From the NCBI GenBank assembly GCA_002725545.1, contig PBPW01000037.1, positions 12,879 through 19,596 on the forward strand: DNA of 6,718 nucleotides, written 5' to 3'. This document shows positions 1 through 6,051 of the stretch, in pieces. How positions within the stretch are numbered: position 1 is the first letter of the stretch; each line of letters starts with the position of its first letter. Source of the stretch: Fidelibacterota bacterium (GTDB taxonomy: Bacteria; Marinisomatota; Marinisomatia; Marinisomatales; TCS55). The notes under the pieces were generated by a model. The model saw only the letters and a program-made list of their open reading frames with translations, ran no database searches and was not told where the DNA came from. The position numbers and the translations under genes are program-made.

Positions 1-1961
1 CCTCCAGCCAAAGCACGATACATTGCTATATCATTTGGATCTATGATATCACGCATTCTTACCTCAGCGGTCACATTTTGAAACCCTTCGTTGATTGATT
101 CTGCTGCCATATGGCTGTGGGCATCAATCAGTCCTGGGGTGATATGCTTTCCTTTTCCATCAATAATGATGGCATTGCGATCTTGCAGATAAATATTTTT
201 TGCAATCTCTTTAATTTTTCCATCCTGAAATAAAATATCATATTCTTTTAAAACGCCATCAGGTCCCGATGTCCAGATGGTGGCGTCATCAACTAAAATA
301 GTCCTTGGCTGAGAAATTCTACTATCCAAACCATAGGCGCCTTCAGGGTAAAATACCTTTAATTTGCTAGGTATTTCATCGGTAAATATTTCTTCAGAAT
401 TTTTTGTTTTTGAATCGAGTATTGCGCTCCATTGAGAAGTTTTATTATCCGCATAGGTGATTTTACCGCGCATTGCTTTGTTTGCGATATTTCCAGCAAA
501 GCGGGTTGCACCAAACTTGAATAGAGATGTATCATTTACCGCAAATGATATACGATCTTGATCGATTGATAAGCTTTGAACAGAAATGGATTTGCCATCT
601 TTTTTGATGATACCAGAATAGGAAAGGTCAGATTTATTGATCTCTAATACCCAGGTTCTCTCCCTTTCTTTTACCGTCCAGATTCCAGCTGCATCTACAA
701 TGGGGTCAGGGTCAATCTCAAATTCTTCGCCACCGATCCATACTGATTTTACTATTGATGCTGTATTGAAATAGCTGCCATCGGTGACCACCAGGTTCGC
801 AATATAACCGGGTTTAATTTTCCCCAGTCGCTCTGATTGCCCAAAAGCATCAGCTGGAAGAGTGGTAAGGCTTGCCAAGGCATCAGCCTTGCTAAAGCCG
901 CGCCTTACCGCTTTGGATAAATTTTTTCTAAAGTCCCCTTTAGTCTTTAATCCGCTAGTGGTAATTGAAAATAAGAAATTTGCTTGTTTGAGTCGCATCA
1001 AATTATCTGGTGCTATATCCCAATGTTTGAGTTGTTTGGTAGAATATTGCAAAGCAGAATGAGGATTAGTTACATCAGGTTTAGCAGGAAAATTTATGGG
1101 TATTATCATAAATGTTTTGGGTAATTCAGCGATTCTTCTATACTCAAATCCGCTACCTTTGATCCATAATTTTATATCAAACTCTTCGGAAATGTTGAAT
1201 GCACGATCTATATATATCTCATTATTTGTTTTGAAAATGAAGGGGCTCTTTTGGCTAACCGACGCATTTAGCGTATTCAAAGATTGATCAATTTGAATTT
1301 GTTCATTTCCATCAGGATATTTTGATAAAATATTTTGTGATTTTCCATACCATTCGGCATCAATAAATCCTTGCCTAACAAAAGCAATTGCACCTAACAA
1401 TGAAGTTGGATATTGTTTTGCGCCCCAGCCGCCAGATTTAAATTCTATAATTTGAGCAATTTCATTCGAAAGGATTTTTGGTTGATTGGAAATTTGAACT
1501 AGACTCGAACGTCCTTGAAATATACCGCCATCAGGAGCAATATGAGCTGTAGTAAACCCTAATTCTCTTAGCTCATTTAACCTATCACGGCTCGGTTTAT
1601 AGATATCGCTCGCTTTGAGATGGGCGCGCATATTGGAGTTCCAATGCAACTCTAAAGAGGAAGTATCCGGTTTAGACTCTACATCCAACCAGCTTTCAAT
1701 AAATCCTGCATAGATATGTTTCTCATTCATCTTGATTGCTGTGACTTGTGCAGGGATTTTAACCTTTTTACCAACTGCAATAATGAGTCCATCCCTAATT
1801 ACAATTGTACCGTTATAGATCGTTTTTCCAGGCTCGGTATGTATTGTAGCATTGGTTAGAGCCCAAGCTCTAGGGGGACTTCGATGAAGAGATTTTTCTG
1901 GACCCACTTGCCCAAAGGAAAAATTGATTAATACGATTGAAATAAAAATCTTATTGTACAT
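1..1961 (-). CDS. Secreted tandem-domain amidohydrolase (partial, C-terminal part beyond the left edge)
   Basis: This frame is open for 653 codons from the ATG at 1961 and runs off the window with no stop. Residues 1-18 form a signal peptide: one early lysine, a hydrophobic stretch, then FSFGQ. The protein is therefore probably exported to the periplasm; there is no lipobox cysteine. Residues about 33-415 resemble an amidohydrolase/imidazolonepropionase-like domain: an N-terminal beta strip (ALTNATIHTEPG), a barrel, and a closing segment like GKIKPGYIANLVVTDG near 380-395. Its metal motif is degenerate, reading GFIESWLD at 86-93 where the family has GLIDAHSH. Residues about 420-550 are beta-rich with GxW-like spacing and may be a lipocalin-like linker domain. 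A second amidohydrolase domain begins near 554 and keeps intact TPGLIDAHSH with H615 and H617. The substrate is unknown; peptide, cyclic amide or similar hydrolysis is only family-level inference. The start lies six bases after the LOG-family stop, so the two genes are probably co-transcribed. No Shine-Dalgarno sequence is seen. Confidence 0.9.
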   Translation of the reverse strand, partial: MYNKIFISIVLINFSFGQVGPEKSLHRSPPRAWALTNATIHTEPGKTIYNGTIVIRDGLIIAVGKKVKIPAQVTAIKMNEKHIYAGFIESWLDVESKPDTSSLELHWNSNMRAHLKASDIYKPSRDRLNELRELGFTTAHIAPDGGIFQGRSSLVQISNQPKILSNEIAQIIEFKSGGWGAKQYPTSLLGAIAFVRQGFIDAEWYGKSQNILSKYPDGNEQIQIDQSLNTLNASVSQKSPFIFKTNNEIYIDRAFNISEEFDIKLWIKGSGFEYRRIAELPKTFMIIPINFPAKPDVTNPHSALQYSTKQLKHWDIAPDNLMRLKQANFLFSITTSGLKTKGDFRKNLSKAVRRGFSKADALASLTTLPADAFGQSERLGKIKPGYIANLVVTDGSYFNTASIVKSVWIGGEEFEIDPDPIVDAAGIWTVKERERTWVLEINKSDLSYSGIIKKDGKSISVQSLSIDQDRISFAVNDTSLFKFGATRFAGNIANKAMRGKITYADNKTSQWSAILDSKTKNSEEIFTDEIPSKLKVFYPEGAYGLDSRISQPRTILVDDATIWTSGPDGVLKEYDILFQDGKIKEIAKNIYLQDRNAIIIDGKGKHITPGLIDAHSHMAAESINEGFQNVTAEVRMRDIIDPNDIAMYRALAG

Positions 1962-1967
1962 TTTTTA

Positions 1968-2777
1968 CTAAAAATTTGGTCCTTTTAAATGGGTTGATGT
2001 TATTTTTTCAGTTAAATATTTATAAGCTTCATCAACAGAGTTGCAGAATTTAAAATAATTTATATCAGATTTTGCAATAACTCCTTTTTCTACCATGTAA
2101 TCCCAATTTACAATATTAGTCCAATATTCTTCATCAAATAGCACAATAGGAATTTTCTTTCTAAGTTTTTGTGTTTGAATTAAGGTTAGAGCCTCCATCA
2201 GCTCATCGAGTGTTCCAAATCCTCCCGGCCAAACCACCATTGCTTTTGCAAGGTAAAGAAACCAAAATTTTCTCATGAAAAAATAATGAAAATGTATTTC
2301 AAGATCATCTGAGATCCATTGGTTGCCATTTTTTTCATAAGGCAGGCTGATAGATAGACCAACCGCAGAACCTTTAGCTTCTGCCGCACCCTGGTTTGCA
2401 GCTTCCATTATTCCTGGACCGCCTCCCGACGTTACTACGAATCTCCTTTTTTTATATTTTAATTTTTTGCTCCATTTAGTCATTTGGAAAGATAATTTTC
2501 TTGCATCCTCGTAGTATTTACTCATCTCTAGATTTACTTCCAGTCTTTTACGTTTTTCTTTGGAGGTATTTTTAGGTGCATTATCCAGTTCTTTTTGAGC
2601 TTCCTTTTGCGATTGTATTCTTGCCGATCCGAAGAATACTACAAAATCCTGGATATTATTTCTTTTAAATCTTTGCAGCGGCCCATAGTATTCCGATAAT
2701 ATTCTTACCGATCTGGCATCAGGACTACTTAAAAATTCATTGTTATAATAGAAGCGATCTTTATTTTCTTTATTCAT
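1968..2777 (-). CDS. LOG-family protein (TIGR00730-like putative nucleotide 5'-monophosphate phosphoribohydrolase)
   Basis: This 269-residue cytoplasmic protein has the two family signatures. SGGGPGIMEAAN at 117-128 is the phosphate-binding loop. PGGFGTLDE at 184-192 is the PGGxGTxxE motif that holds the catalytic glutamate, and R169/K170 sit just before it as in active members. FGSAR at 49-53 is the usual first Rossmann strand. Characterised relatives cleave the N-glycosidic bond of nucleoside 5'-monophosphates (plant LOG on cytokinin nucleotides, bacterial LOG or PpnN on AMP- or purine-type nucleotides). Older annotation calls them 'lysine decarboxylases', which is misleading. The protein is longer than minimal LOG proteins of about 190 residues. 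It has about 45 extra N-terminal residues and a lysine/glutamate-rich insertion near 55-85 between the first strand and the next helix. The start is supported by an upstream AAAGGA. It is the first gene of a minus-strand pair with the amidohydrolase and diverges from rpe. The real substrate cannot be read from the sequence. Confidence 0.9.
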   Translation of the reverse strand: MNKENKDRFYYNNEFLSSPDARSVRILSEYYGPLQRFKRNNIQDFVVFFGSARIQSQKEAQKELDNAPKNTSKEKRKRLEVNLEMSKYYEDARKLSFQMTKWSKKLKYKKRRFVVTSGGGPGIMEAANQGAAEAKGSAVGLSISLPYEKNGNQWISDDLEIHFHYFFMRKFWFLYLAKAMVVWPGGFGTLDELMEALTLIQTQKLRKKIPIVLFDEEYWTNIVNWDYMVEKGVIAKSDINYFKFCNSVDEAYKYLTEKITSTHLKGPNF

Positions 2778-2784
2778 CTTATTT

Positions 2785-2790
2785 TCCTTT
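2785..2790 (-). promoter_or_regulatory. Shine-Dalgarno site of the LOG-family gene
   Basis: On the minus strand the sequence AAAGGA lies seven bases before the ATG at 2777, which is good spacing for ribosome binding and fixes this start. It stands out because none of the other four complete or partial starts in the window (1961, 2890, 3561, 6051) has a recognisable Shine-Dalgarno sequence. Confidence 0.6.
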
Positions 2791-2844
2791 AGCTATATCA
2801 AAGTTAGTTTAGCTTTATCCAAAAAGAATAGATAAATAACTTTC

Positions 2845-2866
2845 GGAGTTGAATTCATAATTCTCC
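2845..2866. repeat. Imperfect inverted repeat upstream of rpe
   Basis: GAATT (2851-2855) and AATTC (2859-2863) form a perfect five-base palindrome around the trinucleotide CAT. It extends outwards to GGA (2845-2847) and TCC (2864-2866) if a three-base GTT bulge is allowed on the left. It could be an operator or part of a leader hairpin. It is short enough in AT-rich DNA to be chance. Confidence 0.3.
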
Positions 2867-2868
2867 CA

Positions 2869-2884
2869 CACTAATTTACTAGTG
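2869..2884. repeat. Short inverted repeat just before the rpe start
   Basis: CACTA (2869-2873) and TAGTG (2880-2884) are exact reverse complements separated by six bases. They end five bases before the rpe ATG, where a ribosome-binding site would normally be. It may be a small operator or a leader hairpin; five-base arms alone are weak evidence. Confidence 0.25.
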
Positions 2885-2889
2885 ATAAT

Positions 2890-3552
2890 ATGACCTCGGA
2901 ATTCAAATTATCCCCATCTATTTTATCAGCTGATTTTTCTAATTTACAATCAGCTTTAGACCAATGCGCTAAGGGTGGAGCTCCTTGGATACACGTCGAT
3001 GTCATGGATAATCAATTTGTTCCCAACCTTACGATCGGACCACCGGTAGTTAAATCACTACGATCCAAAACAAACAAATTTTTAGATGTACATATGATGG
3101 TCATCGAGCCAGAAAAATTAGTGGAGCCTTTTGCAAAAGCTGGAGCAGATATGATTACGTTTCATATTGAAGCAACGGATAATCCGCAAAGTGTTATTGA
3201 TTTAATTCGCTCGACAGGTAAACAGGTTGGTATTTCGTTAAAGCCATCAACTTCAGTTGCAGAAATAGAGCCTTTCTTTGAGCATATTGATCTCATTCTA
3301 GTCATGAGCGTGGAACCCGGTTTTGGCGGTCAAGGCTATCTTGATGGGTCCACCGAAAGAATTCAGGAGATCAAACAAAAATTAGTTGAGCAATGTTTAC
3401 AGGATAGAGTATTGATCGAGGTGGACGGTGGTATAAAACTTCATAATGCTAAAGAGGTTATTGATGCTGGTGGGGATGTTTTGGTCGCAGGTTCCGCAAT
3501 TTTTGGAACAGAGGATCCGGTCCAGACCATGAAAGAATTTTACAGTCTTTAA
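2890..3552 (+). CDS. rpe: Ribulose-phosphate 3-epimerase
   Basis: This 220-residue cytoplasmic TIM-barrel enzyme interconverts D-ribulose 5-phosphate and D-xylulose 5-phosphate. Full family length and the expected motifs are present: SPSILSADF (8-16), HVDVMDNQFVPN (35-46), DVHMMV (66-71), the flexible loop VMSVEPGFGGQ (138-148), EVDGGI (177-182) and the phosphate-binding VAGSAIFG (199-206). The four metal ligands H35, D37, H68 and D179 are all there, and D37 and D179 also form the acid/base pair. Two motifs differ from the usual bacterial form. KPSTS replaces NPATP at 118-122, and SVEPGFGG replaces SVNPGFGG; both are the versions seen in eukaryotic enzymes. The ATG at 2890 is the first start after an in-frame TAA at 2872 and gives a standard N-terminus. 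The gene heads the rpe-tkt-rpiB operon and has no Shine-Dalgarno sequence. Confidence 0.97.
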   Translation: MTSEFKLSPSILSADFSNLQSALDQCAKGGAPWIHVDVMDNQFVPNLTIGPPVVKSLRSKTNKFLDVHMMVIEPEKLVEPFAKAGADMITFHIEATDNPQSVIDLIRSTGKQVGISLKPSTSVAEIEPFFEHIDLILVMSVEPGFGGQGYLDGSTERIQEIKQKLVEQCLQDRVLIEVDGGIKLHNAKEVIDAGGDVLVAGSAIFGTEDPVQTMKEFYSL

Positions 3553-3560
3553 TTATTGAT

Positions 3561-5585
3561 ATGAGAAGCTATAAAGATATTGACACATTTACCGATTGGG
3601 AGGCAGAAGAGAAAAATCAATTTGCATTAGCGGTAACCAAAGGATTGATTATGGATATGGTACGTAAAGCGAATTCAGGACATAGCGGGGGCCCAATGTC
3701 ATCAGCGGATTTTACGCAAATACTATTTTCAGAATACCTAAATTTTGATCCCAACGATCCAGATTGGTTTAACAGGGACAGATTCGTTCTATCTGCTGGG
3801 CATGAATCAGCATTGCTTTATGCTCTTTTATATCAAATAGGCTGGCTTGATTCAAATGATATTAACAATTTTCGCCAACTTCACAGTAGAACACCAGGAC
3901 ACCCTGAAGTAGAAATTCCTGGAGTTGAGGCAACCACGGGGCCGTTAGGCCAAGGGTTTGCAATGGCCGTTGGTATGGCGACGGCTGAATCAATATTACG
4001 TGCCAATTTTGAAGAATTTAATAATGGATCAGATGAAATTATTGGCCATTTTACCTATGTTGTTTGTGGAGATGGTGATTTTCAAGAACCGGTTGTTTTG
4101 GGGGCTGGTTCAATGGCTGGGCACTGGGGTTTATCTAGATTGATTGTCTATTATGATTCAAATAATGCGCAAATTTCTGGAAAGGTGGATCGTTCAGATT
4201 CTACAAATTATTCTCAAGTTTTTGAGGGTTTTGGTTGGCATGTTCAGGAAATTGATGGTCACGATCATGAGAAAATTAGAGAAGCGATTGAAAAAGCGCA
4301 GGTCGTTGATAGGCCCAGTTTAATTATTGGTAATACCATTATGGCTAAAGGCGCTGCAAATGTGGAAGGTGACCATGAAACACATGGAGCCCCATTAGAC
4401 CCAGAAGAAATAAAAGCAACCAAAGAAAAGCTTGGCCTTCCGCAAGAACAGTTTTATCTACCCAATGAAGTCGTTGAACATTTTCAAAGCAGATTTAAAA
4501 CATTAACCGATTCATGTCAACAATGGAAATCTCAAATTGATTCTGCAAGCCAAGATAACGATTTTGACGTTGCCTGGAAATGTGTGCATCAGACCACTTA
4601 TCCAGAATTGGAATACCCAACTTTTGATGCCGGGACAAAGCTTGCAACCAGAAAAGCATTTGGGGCTACGTTAGATAAATTTGCCGATCAAGTTCCTAAT
4701 CTAATTGGTGGATCAGCAGATCTAGAGCCCTCAAATTATACCGGAAATTTTGCTACAAAGTTTGGTGATTTTTCCAAAACTAATCGTACTGGTCGCAATT
4801 TAGCCTTTGGAGTAAGAGAATTTCCAATGGCAGCAGCAATGAATGGTATTGCGCTGCATGGTGGTTTGATCCCTTTTGGTGGCACTTTTTTGGTTTTTGC
4901 AGATTATGAGCGCCCAGCTCTACGTTTAGGCTCTATCCAGAAATGCCGGGTTATGCATGAGTTTACTCATGATTCATTTTGGGTGGGCGAAGATGGCCCA
5001 ACTCACCAACCAATTGAACACGCTATGGCACTGCGCGCAATCCCAAACCTTAATGTTTATCGTCCTGCCGATGCAAAAGAAACTGCGGTATGTTTTAAAC
5101 TAGCGCTAGAGTCTCATGAAACGCCCAGTGCATTATTATTAACTAGGCAAGGGGTTCCCGTTTTAGAATCTTCGATTGACGCTACTATAGATGGCGTTAC
5201 TAAAGGCGCATATTCAGTGTTTGATTGCGATTCCCCAGAGTTAATATTTCTTGCAACAGGTTCTGAGGTGAGCCTTGCAATGGAAGTTGCACAACAAATG
5301 AACGATAAAAAGATTAGGGTTGTTAGCATGCCATGTTGGGAGCTCTTTGAGTCTCAATCTTCCGATTACAAACGTTTTTTAATCCCAACAAGAGGAGCAA
5401 TGAAAATATCTTTTGAAGCAGGGGTGACTTTAGGCTGGGACAGGTATATTGGTAGCAATGGACTAGCAATTGGAATTGATCATTTTGGGGCTTCAGCTCC
5501 CGGGGCAGATCTAGCTGAAGAATTCGGATTTACGGCGCCAAAAGTAGAAGCGAAAATACGAGAACATCTAGGTTCATTATTATGA
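3561..5585 (+). CDS. tkt: Transketolase
   Basis: This 674-residue cytoplasmic enzyme uses thiamine diphosphate (ThDP) and a divalent metal to transfer two-carbon ketol units, for example from xylulose 5-phosphate to ribose 5-phosphate or erythrose 4-phosphate. The length matches bacterial transketolases. The ThDP pyrophosphate domain has H41 in NSGHSGGP, H81 in SAGHES, H114 in TPGHPE, the metal motif GDGD (170-173) through N201/N202, and H276. The pyrimidine domain has R364, GGSADLEPSN (383-392), catalytic E420 in VREF, H470 in FTHDS, and GEDGPTHQP (476-484) with D478 and H482. R529 is the phosphate-binding arginine. The C-terminal domain ends with FEAGVTLGWDRYIG and IDHFGASAPG. Every residue I would test from the E. 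coli enzyme has a counterpart, so it should be active. It begins 8 bases after rpe and overlaps rpiB by four bases, which suggests translational coupling. No Shine-Dalgarno sequence is seen. Confidence 0.97.
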   Translation: MRSYKDIDTFTDWEAEEKNQFALAVTKGLIMDMVRKANSGHSGGPMSSADFTQILFSEYLNFDPNDPDWFNRDRFVLSAGHESALLYALLYQIGWLDSNDINNFRQLHSRTPGHPEVEIPGVEATTGPLGQGFAMAVGMATAESILRANFEEFNNGSDEIIGHFTYVVCGDGDFQEPVVLGAGSMAGHWGLSRLIVYYDSNNAQISGKVDRSDSTNYSQVFEGFGWHVQEIDGHDHEKIREAIEKAQVVDRPSLIIGNTIMAKGAANVEGDHETHGAPLDPEEIKATKEKLGLPQEQFYLPNEVVEHFQSRFKTLTDSCQQWKSQIDSASQDNDFDVAWKCVHQTTYPELEYPTFDAGTKLATRKAFGATLDKFADQVPNLIGGSADLEPSNYTGNFATKFGDFSKTNRTGRNLAFGVREFPMAAAMNGIALHGGLIPFGGTFLVFADYERPALRLGSIQKCRVMHEFTHDSFWVGEDGPTHQPIEHAMALRAIPNLNVYRPADAKETAVCFKLALESHETPSALLLTRQGVPVLESSIDATIDGVTKGAYSVFDCDSPELIFLATGSEVSLAMEVAQQMNDKKIRVVSMPCWELFESQSSDYKRFLIPTRGAMKISFEAGVTLGWDRYIGSNGLAIGIDHFGASAPGADLAEEFGFTAPKVEAKIREHLGSLL

Positions 5586-6019
5586 AAATACATTTAGCAA
5601 CAGATCACGCTGGCCTAGAATTAAAAAATTCAATTAAAGCTTATTTGATTAAAAATAGTCATGATGTTGAAGACCATGGCGCCCATGAATACGATGCCCA
5701 AGATGACTACCCTGATTTTATTTTTCCCTGCGCTGAAGCGGTTGCTTTAGATTCAGAAAGCAGAGGGATTATACTTGGCGGCTCCGGACAAGGAGAAGCG
5801 ATGGCAGCTAATAGAATCAAAGGAGTTCGGGCTGCTGTATTTTATAATGGACCGGATGAAATTGTAAAATTATCTAGAGAGCATAATAATGCAAATATAT
5901 TATCGCTAGGTGCTCGCTTTATGAATGATTCAGAAATATACAGAGTTATTGAAATTTGGCTAAATGAGCCTTTTGAAGGAGGTCGGCACACCAGAAGAAT
6001 AAATAAATTAGATGAATAA
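5582..6019 (+). CDS. rpiB: Ribose-5-phosphate isomerase B, glutamate-type active site
   Basis: This 145-residue cytoplasmic enzyme of the RpiB/LacA-LacB fold interconverts ribose 5-phosphate and ribulose 5-phosphate, the substrate of the neighbouring epimerase. ATDHAG (6-11) supplies D8 and H9 for the substrate, HNNANILSLGAR (101-112) the second-subunit side including H101, and FEGGRHTRRI (131-140) the phosphate-binding C-terminal arginines. In the anion-hole loop GGSGQGEAMAANR (66-78), the cysteine that is the catalytic base in E. coli RpiB is glycine (G66), and E72 occupies the place of the catalytic glutamate described in the M. tuberculosis enzyme. It should therefore be active with glutamate as base. 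The mycobacterial enzyme was reported not to use allose 6-phosphate, so a ribose-specific role is plausible. Its ATG overlaps the tkt TGA (ATGA), the mark of a coupled last operon gene. Confidence 0.95.
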   Translation: MKIHLATDHAGLELKNSIKAYLIKNSHDVEDHGAHEYDAQDDYPDFIFPCAEAVALDSESRGIILGGSGQGEAMAANRIKGVRAAVFYNGPDEIVKLSREHNNANILSLGARFMNDSEIYRVIEIWLNEPFEGGRHTRRINKLDE

Positions 6020-6027
6020 GATTATTT

Positions 6028-6051
6028 ATGTATAAAATAAAACCCTCTTAA
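6028..6051 (+). other. Seven-codon mini-ORF ending on the transporter start codon
   Basis: ATG at 6028 opens a reading frame for MYKIKPS and stops at the TAA at 6049-6051, whose last base is the A of the transporter ATG (TAATG). No ribosome-binding site precedes it. It may be a chance ORF, or a tiny leader peptide that feeds ribosomes to the transporter start by termination-reinitiation. With the hairpin that follows, it resembles an attenuator layout, but the peptide has no telling run of one amino acid. Confidence 0.2.

Larger units (their letters stand above)
2778..2889. promoter_or_regulatory. Divergent intergenic region expected to hold promoters for both operons
   Basis: This 112-base AT-rich spacer lies between the divergent LOG-family and rpe genes, so both transcripts most likely start here. 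No strong sigma-70 pair is seen. For rpe, TTGAAT at 2849-2854 is followed 17 bases later by a poor TAATTT. GATAAT at 2884-2889 is a better -10 match but abuts the ATG, which would put the transcript start inside the gene. On the minus strand, TAACTTTG (2806-2799) fits the Bacteroidota TAnnTTTG -7 element, but the nearest upstream TTG is only 13 bases away, shorter than usual. Exact promoter positions are therefore unresolved. Confidence 0.4.

Noticed and set aside
862..1287. Two short plus-strand open frames (862-1062 and 1096-1287)
   Set aside because: They lie entirely inside the minus-strand amidohydrolase, whose frame is open over the whole stretch with clear family similarity. Their products show no recognisable motif.
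1968..2777. Annotation of the LOG-family gene as lysine decarboxylase
   Set aside because: That name is a historical misnomer for the PGGxGTxxE family; the protein lacks any pyridoxal-phosphate decarboxylase features.
2794..2822. TTGGAT with 17-base spacing to GATATA as the minus-strand promoter
   Set aside because: Each box matches consensus at only about three positions, and the implied transcript start would remove part of the good Shine-Dalgarno site.
2884..2889. GATAAT as the -10 box of a leaderless rpe promoter
   Set aside because: It touches the ATG, so the transcript would begin inside the gene; no matching -35 box was found at proper distance.
3958..4143. A 61-codon plus-strand frame within tkt
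   Set aside because: It is an out-of-frame shadow of the thiamine-binding region of transketolase, which accounts for every base there.
5114..5329. A minus-strand open frame within tkt
   Set aside because: It is antisense to the conserved C-terminal half of transketolase; no start signal or family similarity supports it.
2890..6019. The sugar-phosphate operon as evidence of a Calvin cycle
   Set aside because: No RuBisCO, phosphoribulokinase or other specific gene is present; the three enzymes are equally expected in ordinary pentose metabolism.
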